From Pyrinomonadaceae bacterium (GTDB lineage Bacteria > Acidobacteriota > Blastocatellia > Pyrinomonadales > Pyrinomonadaceae), in the NCBI GenBank assembly GCA_014534425.1, contig JACVRN010000012.1, positions 1 to 64,000 on the forward strand: DNA of 64,000 nt, in the 5' to 3' direction. This document shows, piece after piece, positions 46,589-56,532 of this stretch. The notes below the pieces were generated by a model. That model did no database searches, was not told where the DNA came from, and saw only the letters and a list, made by a program, of their open reading frames with translations. Both the position numbers and the translations under genes were made by a program. The stretch's first letter is position 1, and the number at the start of each line of letters is the position of its first letter.

Positions 46589-46819
46589 CTACTTTTTAAG
46601 GTTAATAATAAGCACTATAATGGAGATTATTATTGCTATAACTGGCCCCAATATCTTGACCCACTTTTCCCAATAATCTTTCCTAGCTTCGCTAATTATT
46701 CTTTCCAATCTTGCTTTATTCTCAGGAAGAAAATATGGCTGTGGTTCGTACTTAGAATTTGGGGTCATACATTTCTGTTTGAGGAAGTTGCTCAATTCCA
46801 TATTTCTTGGCGGTATCAA
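46589..46819 (-). CDS. small hypothetical protein with C-terminal TM helix
   Basis: ENKARLERIISEARKDYWEKWVKILGPVIAIIISIIVLIINLKK: charged helix followed by TM; AT-rich patch. Confidence 0.45.
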   Translation of the reverse strand: MIPPRNMELSNFLKQKCMTPNSKYEPQPYFLPENKARLERIISEARKDYWEKWVKILGPVIAIIISIIVLIINLKK

Positions 46820-46853
46820 TTAAGTGTTTCGCTTCAAGCACTTTTAATTCCAT
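46752..46853 (-). CDS. possible small ORF (33 aa)
   Basis: MELKVLEAKHLIDTAKKYGIEQLPQTEMYDPKF*, overlaps the 5' part of 46589-46819 in another frame. Confidence 0.25.
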   Translation of the reverse strand: MELKVLEAKHLIDTAKKYGIEQLPQTEMYDPKF

Positions 46854-46901
46854 TTCGAGGTGATAGCGTTCGGTCTTATATCTGGAGATTAACAACCCAA
46901 C

Positions 46902-47018
46902 CTAATTAATCTGTGCTGGTTTCGCATTTTTCAGTTGTATCAACTGAAAATCTATTTCTTTATCCTTCTCAGTAAGTTCACGCTCTATTGCGCGATGCGT
47001 TTTTCGGTACATAGACAT
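46902..47018 (-). CDS. possible small ORF (38 aa)
   Basis: MSMYRKTHRAIERELTEKDKEIDFQLIQLKNAKPAQIN*. Confidence 0.3.
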   Translation of the reverse strand: MSMYRKTHRAIERELTEKDKEIDFQLIQLKNAKPAQIN

Positions 47019-47109
47019 AGCGCAGCCTCACAGACTAAAGTTTGTCATATATTAAGCAGCCTTCGGCTTACAAAGCCTATTCTAACTCAAAATCTATAAC
47101 AAGCCCCTT

Positions 47110-47289
47110 ATGGCAATCGCCACACTCTCCCTGCCTGTCTTGACCATCTTTCCGACCGATTCGACAGCGTTGCCGAACGATTCAGACGCCTGTCCGAACG
47201 GCTCAGATAGCCGTCCGAACCGTTCGGACAAAGCACGGAAATGCCCCTCCGTCCCGCCGAATCCATTCATTATTAAGCATTTACATTGA
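47110..47289 (+). CDS. possible 59-aa ORF containing a heptapeptide repeat
   Basis: MAIATLSLPVLTIFPTDSTALPNDSDACPNGSDSRPNRSDKARKCPSVPPNPFIIKHLH*; below the 60-aa cut-off of the ORF track. Confidence 0.35.
   Translation: MAIATLSLPVLTIFPTDSTALPNDSDACPNGSDSRPNRSDKARKCPSVPPNPFIIKHLH
47152..47235. repeat. 21-bp tandem repeat, 4 units
   Basis: ccgaccgattcgacagcgttg / ccgaacgattcagacgcctgt / ccgaacggctcagatagccgt / ccgaaccgttcggacaaagca. Confidence 0.8.
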
Positions 47290-47460
47290 TAACCGCCACG
47301 TGGGTTCTCCCTAGCCAGTCAAAAACGACCCTGTTTTTTGTCAGATACCTTACTCCTCGTCGCAAGAGAGGTGCACGAAGATGTCATTTTCTTCCATTCT
47401 CTGCCCGTACGTGATATATGCGCCCCGTTAGCCTATCTACCACAGAAGGAGTGTAATCCA

Positions 47461-48114
47461 ATGAAACACTACTTTTTCACTGTGGTGCTGTTAGTTCTGG
47501 CAGTCACGGCTGATGTCCACGCTCAGCGTTGTGGCGTGGAGCGGTGGCCGGTCAAGACAGGCACAGACAGGGACATATCCAGGGTAGACCTGGACAATCC
47601 GCAGACAGTAACCATCAGAGACCTCCAACAACTAAACGGCGGGCGGCCCTTTACAAAGAGAACGCTCAGAAGGCGTCGAACAACCCGCATTAGACCGGAC
47701 GAGTTACGCACCTTTACACTTGACGCGAACTTAATCGCCTACAAGAGAGAGGGAGGCCCGACCGGAGATTCCGACTTTCACCTCGTACTGCAAGACAACA
47801 GTTGCCCTAGACGGCGAAGGGCAAGCTGTATGGTCGTAGTAGAGATACCGATTGCAAGCTGTGTGGCGACCGTATCAAATCCCGGCAGCAACCGCCAACG
47901 AGTTCTGGACGGCATCACTCAGGCACGGCGCGACTTTGAAGCGTTTGTGGAAAGGGATAAGCCCGCAAATCTGAACATTAATGAAAGGTTCAGAGTAACG
48001 AACGTCCCCGTCAGGGTGTTTGGCATAGGCTTCTACGACTTTAGCCATGGTCAGCGAGGCCGCGCGCCGAACATCTTTGAGATTCATCCGGTCTTGAGGA
48101 TTGAGTTCAGGTAA
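47461..48114 (+). CDS. secreted hypothetical protein
   Basis: Signal peptide MKHYFFTVVLLVLAVTADVHAQ; preceded by gaaggag RBS; track ORF starts at 47338. Confidence 0.7.
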   Translation: MKHYFFTVVLLVLAVTADVHAQRCGVERWPVKTGTDRDISRVDLDNPQTVTIRDLQQLNGGRPFTKRTLRRRRTTRIRPDELRTFTLDANLIAYKREGGPTGDSDFHLVLQDNSCPRRRRASCMVVVEIPIASCVATVSNPGSNRQRVLDGITQARRDFEAFVERDKPANLNINERFRVTNVPVRVFGIGFYDFSHGQRGRAPNIFEIHPVLRIEFR

Positions 48115-48130
48115 CTTGCGAAAAGAGGAA

Positions 48131-48155
48131 CGGTGGCTGCTCATAGTAGCCACCG
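48131..48155. terminator. hairpin after 47461-48114
   Basis: CGGTGGCT-gctcatagt-AGCCACCG; no strong T-tract. Confidence 0.4.
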
Positions 48156-48312
48156 CTTCCTTAACCTCATCACTATGGACTTCTAGCTACGCGGTTGATT
48201 ATAATGGCCGCCGTTCACGATTCAATCCATCCCTTCGTTTGGTAGTTCCCCGTAAAGAAGACCTCGCAACTGGCCCCGCCCTTTCTGGTTTGGTTAATAG
48301 TGAGGTCTGTTT

Positions 48313-50463
48313 ATGAGAAAGCGCCACAGCAAAATCAGATTCCGGTTCACGGCTTGCGCCGCCTGCGCGCTCATTCTCGCCGTGGCATTGATGTACGAGC
48401 GAGCGCGGGCCAATGATGGAGTGTTGGACACGAGTTTCGGCGGCGGCTCAGGCACGGTTATCACGGATTTCAGCGCGGACGGCGAAGCCTACGCGGTAGC
48501 TATCCAGCCAGACGGGCGCATAGTCGTGTCGGGGCTGTCGCGCCCGGACAGCGACACCAGCCACAACAGGGCGGCACTGGCTCGCTACAACCCGGATGGC
48601 TCGCTCGATACGAGCTTTGGCAACGGCGGCAGAGTCACGACAACCACAAACATGTATCAGGGGTTCGCCGTCGCTATCCAGCCTGACGGCAAAATCCTGA
48701 CGACGGGCTTCGGCTCTAACAACGTGACGCGCTTCAACAGCGACGGCACTCTGGACGCAAGCTTCGGCACGGGCGGCGCGACGGGCTTTCTGTTGAATCC
48801 TTACACCCTGATTCTTCAGCCGGACGGCAAGATTCTGATAGGCGGCTATGACATAGTGGCCTATCGCGTCTTCAATTTCGCCGTCGCGCGTTACAACACG
48901 GACGGCTCTATTGATACGAGCTTCGGCAACGGCGGCATGGTGACGACGCAGTTCTTCGGAGGCCATGATGAGATACACGCGCTGGCGCTTCAGCCGGACG
49001 GCAAGATAGTCGCCGCCGGACAAACTACCTCCGGCGATTACTATTTGGCGGCTCTGGCCCGCTACGATGCCAATGGAAATCTTGACACCAGCTTTGGCAG
49101 TAGCGGAAAGGTCACTACGGACTTCAGCCCCAACGACGGCATGAAGTACCACAGATTTTATGGCGTGGCGGTCGGGCCGGATGGAAAGATACTCGCTGCC
49201 GGAGCGACAAGGCATTATGGCACCTGGGATTCCTTCGCCATTGCGCGCTACAACACGAATGGAAGTCCAGATTCGACCTTCGGCAATAACAGCCAGGTGA
49301 CGACCAGGATTTTCGGACAGAATTCTACAGGCAACGCTCTCGCTCTACAGCCGGGCGGAAAATTTTTCGTCGCAGGCTGCGCTACCACCGGCTACAGTTG
49401 CGCGGGCGGCGGCGGCTCATTTGCGCTGGCTCACTATAATCAAGACGGCACACTCGACACCAGTTTCGGCACCAGCAACAACGGGCAAGTCTTGACTCAA
49501 ATCGGCGGCTATGGTGACGCGGCCTCTGCGATGGCTCTACAGGCGGACGGCAAAGTAGTTCTCGCAGGCTCTTCGCAGTATTGGAGTGGTAACTACAACT
49601 TTGCGCTGGCGCGCTACCAGGCCAGGGCCGTGCGCGCCGCCTTCGACTTTAACGGCGACGGCAGAGCCGACCCGTCCGTCTTCTGCCAGAGCGACGGCAC
49701 ATGGTACAGGCTCAATATGGCTGACGGTGCCATCAGCAGCAATCAGTGGGGCGCGGATTCCGATAAGCTTGTGCCCGGCGATTATGACGGCGACGGACGC
49801 ACGGACATCGCCGTCTATCGCCCATCGGACGGCAACTGGTACATACGCAACTCTGCCAGCAACACGGTCACAATCAAAGGCTGGGGAGCGAACACGGATA
49901 TTCCAGTCCCCGGTGATTACGATGGCGACGGCAAGACCGATATTGCGGTTTATCGCCCCGGTGAAGGCAACTGGTACATCATCAACTCCGCCACTAATAG
50001 CGTGACTATGCGAGGCTGGGGAGCAAGCACGGATAAGCCCGTCGAGGGAGACTACGACGGCGACAGACGCACAGACATCGCCGTCTATCGCCCATCGGAC
50101 GGCAACTGGTACATCATCAGGAGCAGTGACGGTGCGGTTCACGTCCAGCAATGGGGCGACTCCACGGACAAGCCCGTGCAAGCCGACTACGATGGCGACG
50201 GCAGAACGGATGTCGCAGTCTATCGCGCAGGCACCTGGTACATACACTACTGGACGAACGCTCAGACGGTTAAAGACTGGGGCGACTCAAGCGACACGCC
50301 AGTTCCGGCGGACTACGACGGAGACGGCAAGGCAGACATAGCTGTCTACCGCGCAGGCGAAGGCAACTGGTACATACTGCAATCCAGCACGGGCACTATG
50401 AACATTCAGTATCTCGGCGGCTCAGGCGACGTGCCTCTGCCTTCCGCTTACCTGCCGCAGTGA
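48313..50463 (+). CDS. secreted delta-60-repeat protein with C-terminal FG-GAP/VCBS-like repeats
   Basis: Repeated LDTSFGNGGxVTT...ALQPDGKIVxAG units, then six [DN]GDGRTDIAVYRPSDGNWYI units ending GDVPLPSAYLPQ. Confidence 0.9.
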   Translation: MRKRHSKIRFRFTACAACALILAVALMYERARANDGVLDTSFGGGSGTVITDFSADGEAYAVAIQPDGRIVVSGLSRPDSDTSHNRAALARYNPDGSLDTSFGNGGRVTTTTNMYQGFAVAIQPDGKILTTGFGSNNVTRFNSDGTLDASFGTGGATGFLLNPYTLILQPDGKILIGGYDIVAYRVFNFAVARYNTDGSIDTSFGNGGMVTTQFFGGHDEIHALALQPDGKIVAAGQTTSGDYYLAALARYDANGNLDTSFGSSGKVTTDFSPNDGMKYHRFYGVAVGPDGKILAAGATRHYGTWDSFAIARYNTNGSPDSTFGNNSQVTTRIFGQNSTGNALALQPGGKFFVAGCATTGYSCAGGGGSFALAHYNQDGTLDTSFGTSNNGQVLTQIGGYGDAASAMALQADGKVVLAGSSQYWSGNYNFALARYQARAVRAAFDFNGDGRADPSVFCQSDGTWYRLNMADGAISSNQWGADSDKLVPGDYDGDGRTDIAVYRPSDGNWYIRNSASNTVTIKGWGANTDIPVPGDYDGDGKTDIAVYRPGEGNWYIINSATNSVTMRGWGASTDKPVEGDYDGDRRTDIAVYRPSDGNWYIIRSSDGAVHVQQWGDSTDKPVQADYDGDGRTDVAVYRAGTWYIHYWTNAQTVKDWGDSSDTPVPADYDGDGKADIAVYRAGEGNWYILQSSTGTMNIQYLGGSGDVPLPSAYLPQ

Positions 50464-50496
50464 GAATAAGAGGAAAAGAGAAATTAACCGGAAATT

Positions 50497-50525
50497 GTAG
50501 GGGCAGGGCTAGTCCCTGCCCCTAC
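50497..50525. repeat. REP-like hairpin
   Basis: GTAGGGGCAGGG-CTAGT-CCCTGCCCCTAC, perfect 12-bp stem. Confidence 0.9.
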
Positions 50526-50713
50526 AGTCATTAATGTTGGCCGCTCTAAAGATATAGACTTTCGCGGCGGTTGCTGGTAGATTAGCGGCTCTTTTAGATG
50601 GTAGAGCCTCGGCTCTAAATTCCGTCTTTCATTCCTCAGGTAAACTTCCGTTTCTTTGCCGTGCGTGCCCGGATATTCGCGCGGCGAAGGTATGTTTCTT
50701 ACGGGAACTCTTT

Positions 50714-52747
50714 ATGAGCGCAAAGCTCTCACAGGACAATTCAAGGCCGTGGTGGACGCGCTTTCTTAATCGTCGTTTGCAGTTCATGCTGGACGTGCTG
50801 GTGCTGGTGGCGGCCTTCGTCCTCTCTTACATGCTGCGCTTCGATTTCGATATTCCAGACACGTGGCAGCACAACGCGCTCGTTCAGCTTCCCTACGTGG
50901 TGCTCTCGCAGTTGGCCGTCATGAATTTGACGGGCGGGCGCTCCTTCATCTGGCGCTACACGAGCATAGCGCACCTACGCTCCTTCCTTTACGCCGCCGC
51001 GCTCTCTTTTCTGATTATTCTCAGCTTACGCTTTGGCATCCCTGAGCAGTTCCACCAGTGGCGCGTGCCTGTCTCCGTCTGCATCATAGACCAATGCCTC
51101 GCGTTCGGCGGCGCGCTCGGCCTCAGAGTCTTCCGCCGTGCGCTTTATGAGCGCTACGAGAAGCGCAAGCGACAGCGTTCCAGCAACGGCTACAGTATAT
51201 ATAAGAAGCCCGTGCTCCTAATTGGCGCTGGTCAGGCCGGAGTTCTGGCGGCCAGCGAGATAGAGCGGCGCGGCGACATGGACTTATTAATCAAAGGGTT
51301 CGTTGATGATGACCCAGGCAAACAGAAGCGCTCTGTCATAAAGGGCATAAAGGTGCTGGGCGCTATCAGCGACTTGCCTCGCCTCGTGCGACAGCTTGGC
51401 ATAGACCACGTAGTGATAACCATCTGTCAGGCTTCAAGACAGGAAATACAGAAGATAGTCGCCGTTTGCGAGAGCATCCCCATCAGCGTGAGAATCATTC
51501 CCGGTCTCTACGAGATTCTGGACGGGCGCATAGAGGTCAGCCGCTTCCGCGAGGTTCAAATCGAAGACCTGTTGGGAAGAGAACCCGTCAGGCTTGACGA
51601 AGAGGGCTTGGCGCTCTTCCTTGCGGGCAAGCGCGTGATGGTGACGGGCGCGGGCGGCTCCATAGGCTCGGAACTTGCGCGACAGGTCTCAAGGTTTCAT
51701 CCCGAAAGCTTGCTGCTGGTGGAGCGCGCCGAGAACGCTCTCTTCAATACGGACAGAGAACTGCGCGAGCTTGCGCCCGGTCATGTTATTGAGACGCTTG
51801 TGGCAGACATCTCGGACGAAAGACGCATGCGCGCCATCTTCGAGACCCATAGGCCGCAGGTCATACTGCACGCAGCCGCGCACAAGCACGTTCCCTTGAT
51901 GGAGCAGAACCCTGCCGAAGCCGTCAAGAACAACGTCCTTACGACGCGCAGCCTGGGCGTCATGGCGAACGAGTACGGGGCCGAAGTCTTCGTCCTCATC
52001 TCCACGGACAAGGCCGTCTGTCCTTCCAGCATCATGGGAGCTACAAAGCGCGTCGCAGAGCTTGTGATACAGGAGTTGAACAGACGCTCGCGCACGCGGT
52101 TTGTTGCGGTGCGCTTCGGCAACGTCATAGGCTCGGCAGGCTCCGTGATTCCAATCTTCCGCGAGCAGATACGCAAGGGCGGCCCCGTCACTATCACAGA
52201 CAAGCGCATGAAGCGTTACTTCATGACCATCCCCGAAGCCGCGCAGCTTGTGCTTCAGGCGGGCGCTATAGGCAAGAACAGCACTGGAGGCGAGGTCTTC
52301 ATACTGAAGATGGGCGAGCCTGTCTCGATTATGGAACTGGCCGAAGCGCTCATCACGCTCTCCGGCTTTAAGCCGCACGAAGACATAAGGATTGTAGAGA
52401 CGGGACAGCGTCCGGGCGAAAAACTCTACGAGGAACTGGTCTTCACGGAAGAGGAAGTGGCGGGCACAGAGCACCCCAAGATTTTCATCAACAGGATAGC
52501 TCATCGCCCCACTGAAGATATGCGCCACGCGCTTGAGCGCCTGACCATGCTCTCAAAAGAAGGGCATGAGGCGGAACTGCGCGTCTATCTCAACGAATTG
52601 CTGCCCGAAGCCAATCTGACTCTGGCGGACAAGGCGCTGGCCGAGATGGGAGAGGAAAAGGCCGTGGCCCAGGCTGCTGCCGCAGGCGAAGATGTCGCTT
52701 ACGGCAAAGATGTCCCAGGTTTTTACCCTTCGATGCAGGCTTCCTGA
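50714..52747 (+). CDS. CapD/WbpM/PglF-like membrane-bound nucleoside-diphosphate-sugar epimerase/dehydratase
   Basis: Four N-terminal TM segments; VLLIGAGQAGVLAASEI; KRVMVTGAGGSIGSELARQVSRF; VLISTDKAVCPSSIMGATKR. Confidence 0.95.
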   Translation: MSAKLSQDNSRPWWTRFLNRRLQFMLDVLVLVAAFVLSYMLRFDFDIPDTWQHNALVQLPYVVLSQLAVMNLTGGRSFIWRYTSIAHLRSFLYAAALSFLIILSLRFGIPEQFHQWRVPVSVCIIDQCLAFGGALGLRVFRRALYERYEKRKRQRSSNGYSIYKKPVLLIGAGQAGVLAASEIERRGDMDLLIKGFVDDDPGKQKRSVIKGIKVLGAISDLPRLVRQLGIDHVVITICQASRQEIQKIVAVCESIPISVRIIPGLYEILDGRIEVSRFREVQIEDLLGREPVRLDEEGLALFLAGKRVMVTGAGGSIGSELARQVSRFHPESLLLVERAENALFNTDRELRELAPGHVIETLVADISDERRMRAIFETHRPQVILHAAAHKHVPLMEQNPAEAVKNNVLTTRSLGVMANEYGAEVFVLISTDKAVCPSSIMGATKRVAELVIQELNRRSRTRFVAVRFGNVIGSAGSVIPIFREQIRKGGPVTITDKRMKRYFMTIPEAAQLVLQAGAIGKNSTGGEVFILKMGEPVSIMELAEALITLSGFKPHEDIRIVETGQRPGEKLYEELVFTEEEVAGTEHPKIFINRIAHRPTEDMRHALERLTMLSKEGHEAELRVYLNELLPEANLTLADKALAEMGEEKAVAQAAAAGEDVAYGKDVPGFYPSMQAS

Positions 52748-52950
52748 AGAGGCTTGCCGGATGGCTCGGCAGCGCCGTCTGGCTCGCGGGAAAGGCTTGA
52801 TTTAAGAGTTTGTTCGTTGACGCTCTCTTTGGTTCGTGTTAGTTTGCGAGTTCTCTTTTTGGCCGCTTTGGCGGATTACGCTATATACGTATCCATCTTA
52901 TCTCGGTCAAACCATCCCGACCACTTTTAGACTTTTGAGGAGCATCCCAG

Positions 52951-54432
52951 ATGAGATTACAGGCTTACACTTCCTTTAGACTACTTTTTATATCTCTCTT
53001 TGCTGTGGCCGCGATTGCTTTCTATGAGACAAAGTCGCCGCAGACGGTTCAAGCCGTCGGTTCAACCACAATCGTCATCAGCGAATTTCGTTTTCGTGGG
53101 GCTGGCGGCGCAAGCGATGAGTTTATAGAGATACGCAATATTGCCAATTATCCGGTGAACATAGGCGGCTACCAGTTGCGCGGCTCGAACAACACTGCCG
53201 GGGTGAGCGTTCGCGCGACTGTTCCCTTCGGAAAGGTTTTGAACGCGGGCTGTACCTACCTTTTCGTCAACTCGGCGGGTAACGCGACGCTGGTGAGCCT
53301 AGCTGACCAGACTTACGGCACAGGCTTTACGGATGATGGCGGAGTTGCCATTAGCACCGGCAGTACAACTCCCGTCATCTTAGATCAGGTCGGCTTGAGC
53401 ACTGGCTCTGCGTACAAGGAAGGGACTGTGCTAGCCGCAATCTTCGCTTCCAATCCGAATAACGTCACCTACGAGCGATTACCGTTTGGCTCGAACACAA
53501 CAGACACAGACAACAACGCTAACGATTTCGCCCAGCAGTCTACTCAGAATCCTACGACCTCTTTCGGCTGCTCTTACACTGCGACTTATCCGAAGATAGC
53601 TGATTTCGACGCGGATGCAAAATCGGATGTCTCCGTCTGGCGCTCTGACGAGCGGAACTGGTATATCTACCAGAGCAGTCTGGGCAATGCGCTCACGGTA
53701 AAGATTGATTGGGGCAGCAGTGCTCTCGGTGATAAAGCTGTGCCGGGCGATTATGACGGCGACGGCAAAACGGATTTTGCGGTTTATCGCCCCAGTGAAG
53801 GCAACTGGTACATCATCAATTCTTCAACTAACACCATCACAGTCAAGGGCTGGGGCGACGCCAATGATAAGCCTGTGCCGGGCGATTATGACGGCGACGG
53901 GAAGACAGACATCGCCATCTTCCGCCCCTCCGAGGGCAACTGGTATATCATCAGAAGCAGCAGCAGTGCTGTCACAATCACAAGCTGGGGCGCTTCGAGT
54001 GACATCCCCGTGCCCGGCGATTACGATGGAGATAGACGCACAGATATTGCAGTCTTTCGTCCCACGGAAGGCAACTGGTACGTCCTCAACAGCAACGCTG
54101 GCACCGTTACGGTGAGAGGTTGGGGGACATCAAGTGACACGCTCGTACCGGCGGATTACGATGGCGACGGCAAAACGGATTTTGCCGTTTATCGTTCATC
54201 GGAGGGCAACTGGTACATCAGGCAAAGCTCCAACAATACGACCGTGGTACGCAACTGGGGAGCAAGCGATGACAAAGCTGTGCCAGCAGATTACGACGGC
54301 GATAGTAAGGCAGATGTCGCCGTCTACCGTCCCACGGAAGGCAATTGGTATATCCTCAACAGCAGTGGCGGCATGACGCTGCTTAATCTGCTTGGTAATA
54401 CGCCTGTGCCGAACGCGTACCTGCCGCAGTAA
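52951..54432 (+). CDS. secreted lamin-tail-domain (LTD) protein with C-terminal FG-GAP/VCBS-like repeats
   Basis: IVISEFRFRGAGGASDEFIEIRNIANYPVNIGGYQLRG (LTD); six GDYDGDGKTDFAVYRPSEGNWYI units ending NTPVPNAYLPQ. Confidence 0.88.
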   Translation: MRLQAYTSFRLLFISLFAVAAIAFYETKSPQTVQAVGSTTIVISEFRFRGAGGASDEFIEIRNIANYPVNIGGYQLRGSNNTAGVSVRATVPFGKVLNAGCTYLFVNSAGNATLVSLADQTYGTGFTDDGGVAISTGSTTPVILDQVGLSTGSAYKEGTVLAAIFASNPNNVTYERLPFGSNTTDTDNNANDFAQQSTQNPTTSFGCSYTATYPKIADFDADAKSDVSVWRSDERNWYIYQSSLGNALTVKIDWGSSALGDKAVPGDYDGDGKTDFAVYRPSEGNWYIINSSTNTITVKGWGDANDKPVPGDYDGDGKTDIAIFRPSEGNWYIIRSSSSAVTITSWGASSDIPVPGDYDGDRRTDIAVFRPTEGNWYVLNSNAGTVTVRGWGTSSDTLVPADYDGDGKTDFAVYRSSEGNWYIRQSSNNTTVVRNWGASDDKAVPADYDGDSKADVAVYRPTEGNWYILNSSGGMTLLNLLGNTPVPNAYLPQ

Positions 54433-54527
54433 TCTGCAACGCCGGGTAAACGGTAAGGGAAGAGAAGGACTGAAGCTAAAAACCAGTCCTTCTCTTCTCG
54501 TCTGTGAAGTTTTGAGGAGGTTTTTGA

Positions 54528-55574
54528 TTGAGAAAGGCGCTAATTTCAGGAATTACGGGACAGGACGGCTCTTACCTTGCAGAACTGTTAGTGGACAAGG
54601 GCTACGAAGTGCATGGCATCATACGCCGCGCCTCCTCCTTCAATACGGATCGCATAGACCATCTCTATCAAGACCCGCATGACCAAGGCGTGCGCCTCTT
54701 TCTTCATTACGGCGACTTGGCCGACGGCACGGGCCTCAGGCGCATTCTGGAGAAGGCGCAGCCGGACGAGTTCTACAATCTTGGCGCGCAGTCGCACGTC
54801 AAGATTTCATTCGAACAGCCGGAATACACTGCGGACATAGTCTGCACCGGCACGTTGCGTCTGCTGGAGGCCTTGCGCGATTACATGGCAATCTCCGGTA
54901 AGGAGGTGCGCTTTTATCAAGCAGGCTCCTCTGAGATGTTCGGCGTTGCGCCTGCGCCGCAGAACGAAATGACTCCCTTCAAACCGCGCTCGCCTTACGC
55001 CGTCAGCAAAGTGGCCGCTCACCAGTTCGCCGTCAACTACCGCGAAGCTTATGGCATGTTCATAGTCAACGGCATTCTCTTTAACCACGAATCTCCAAGG
55101 CGCGGCGAGACCTTCGTCACGCGCAAGATTACACGCGCGGTCGGGCGCATCAAGATGGGTTTGCAGAAGAAGCTTTACCTAGGCAATCTGGACGCGCTGC
55201 GCGACTGGGGATACGCGGGCGATTACGTCGAGGCCATGTGGCTTATGCTGCAACAGCCCGCAGCCGAAGACTACGTCGTCGCAACGGGCGAGGCGCACAG
55301 CGTGCGCGATTTCCTTGAAGCGGCTTTTGGGCAGGTCGGATTGAACTGGGCCGAGTACGTCGAAACAGACCCGCGCTACTTTCGCCCGACAGAGGTCGAT
55401 TATCTTTTGGGCGACCCTGCGAAGATAAAGGAGAGACTAGGGTGGCGGCCCCATACTACATTTCAGGAGTTGGTAGAGATGATGGTGGCGCACGACATGG
55501 AGCTTGCAGCGCAGGAGCGCACGCTCAGAAACGCAGGTCACACTATGGCCTTCAGGGGAAGCGCGAGTGAATAG
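54528..55574 (+). CDS. gmd: GDP-mannose 4,6-dehydratase
   Basis: [95 protein letters not shown]. Confidence 0.97.
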   Translation: MRKALISGITGQDGSYLAELLVDKGYEVHGIIRRASSFNTDRIDHLYQDPHDQGVRLFLHYGDLADGTGLRRILEKAQPDEFYNLGAQSHVKISFEQPEYTADIVCTGTLRLLEALRDYMAISGKEVRFYQAGSSEMFGVAPAPQNEMTPFKPRSPYAVSKVAAHQFAVNYREAYGMFIVNGILFNHESPRRGETFVTRKITRAVGRIKMGLQKKLYLGNLDALRDWGYAGDYVEAMWLMLQQPAAEDYVVATGEAHSVRDFLEAAFGQVGLNWAEYVETDPRYFRPTEVDYLLGDPAKIKERLGWRPHTTFQELVEMMVAHDMELAAQERTLRNAGHTMAFRGSASE

Positions 55575-56532
55575 AGAGAGCAAGATATTCGTGGCAGGCC
55601 ATCGCGGCCTCGTTGGCTCTGCCCTCATGCGTGAGTTTCAGGCCGAAGGCTACGAAAATCTGCTGACTAGAAGTCGCGCCGAGCTTGACCTGACAAGGCA
55701 GGAGGCTGTAGAGCAGTTCTTCCATGAACAGCGCCCGGAAGTTGTCATCCTTGCCGCAGCACGCGTCGGCGGAATTTTAGCCAACAACACTTTCCCTGCG
55801 GAGTTTATCAGCGAGAATCTCTCCATACAGACGAACGTGATTGATGCCGCATACCGCGCGGGCGTAGGCCGTCTACTCTTCCTCGGCTCTTCCTGTATCT
55901 ATCCGAGGCAATGTCCGCAGCCAATCAAAGAAGAATATCTCTTGACAGGCCCGCTTGAGCCTACGAACGAGGCTTACGCCATTGCCAAAATCGCAGGTAT
56001 CAAGATGTGCCAGGCTTACCGCAAGCAATACGGGTTCGAGACACTCTCTGTTATGCCAACCAATCTTTACGGGCCGGGCGACAACTTCGACCTCAATAGC
56101 TCTCATGTGCTGCCCGCGCTGATACGAAAGTTTCACGAGGCCAAATTGCAGGGGCGCATTCGCGTGGAAATCTGGGGGACGGGCAAACCGCGCCGCGAGT
56201 TCATGCACGTCTCTGATCTTGCACGTGCCTGCCTGTTTCTGCTCAATCTTCCGCAGAGCGATATAGAAGCGGTTGCGTCGGATGGGATTCTCAACGTGGG
56301 TGTCGGAGAAGATTTGGAGATACGAGAGCTTGCCCGTTTAATCGGAGAGATTGTGGGCGGGCCGTTCGAGTTAAGCTTTGACACTACAAAGCCGGATGGC
56401 ACGCCACGCAAATTGCTTGATGTGAGCCGTATGCGCTCGCTTGGGTGGAGCGCGCAGGTCGGTTTGCGCGATGGTCTCAAAGCGACCTACGAGGATTTCA
56501 GCAGACATGCCCGCGCCGAAGCGCTTGCCTGA
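55567..56532 (+). CDS. fcl: GDP-L-fucose synthase
   Basis: [18 protein letters not shown]...[25 protein letters not shown]...[47 protein letters not shown] start overlapping gmd stop. Confidence 0.96.
   Translation: MNRESKIFVAGHRGLVGSALMREFQAEGYENLLTRSRAELDLTRQEAVEQFFHEQRPEVVILAAARVGGILANNTFPAEFISENLSIQTNVIDAAYRAGVGRLLFLGSSCIYPRQCPQPIKEEYLLTGPLEPTNEAYAIAKIAGIKMCQAYRKQYGFETLSVMPTNLYGPGDNFDLNSSHVLPALIRKFHEAKLQGRIRVEIWGTGKPRREFMHVSDLARACLFLLNLPQSDIEAVASDGILNVGVGEDLEIRELARLIGEIVGGPFELSFDTTKPDGTPRKLLDVSRMRSLGWSAQVGLRDGLKATYEDFSRHARAEALA

Noticed and set aside
46556-46909. 117-aa + strand ORF in the AT-rich island
   Set aside because: Aromatic-rich, implausible composition and opposite to more protein-like minus-strand frames.
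49537-50247. 236-aa minus-strand repetitive ORF
   Set aside because: Mirror of the VCBS repeats on the coding strand; the periodicity is inherited from the sense gene.
51689-52528. 279-aa minus-strand ORF
   Set aside because: Antisense to the conserved CapD-like SDR domain; no recognisable motifs.
52747-54432. PEP-CTERM/exosortase system
   Set aside because: No exosortase-like gene and no PEP-CTERM tripartite tails; the secreted proteins end in VCBS repeats and a YLPQ cap.
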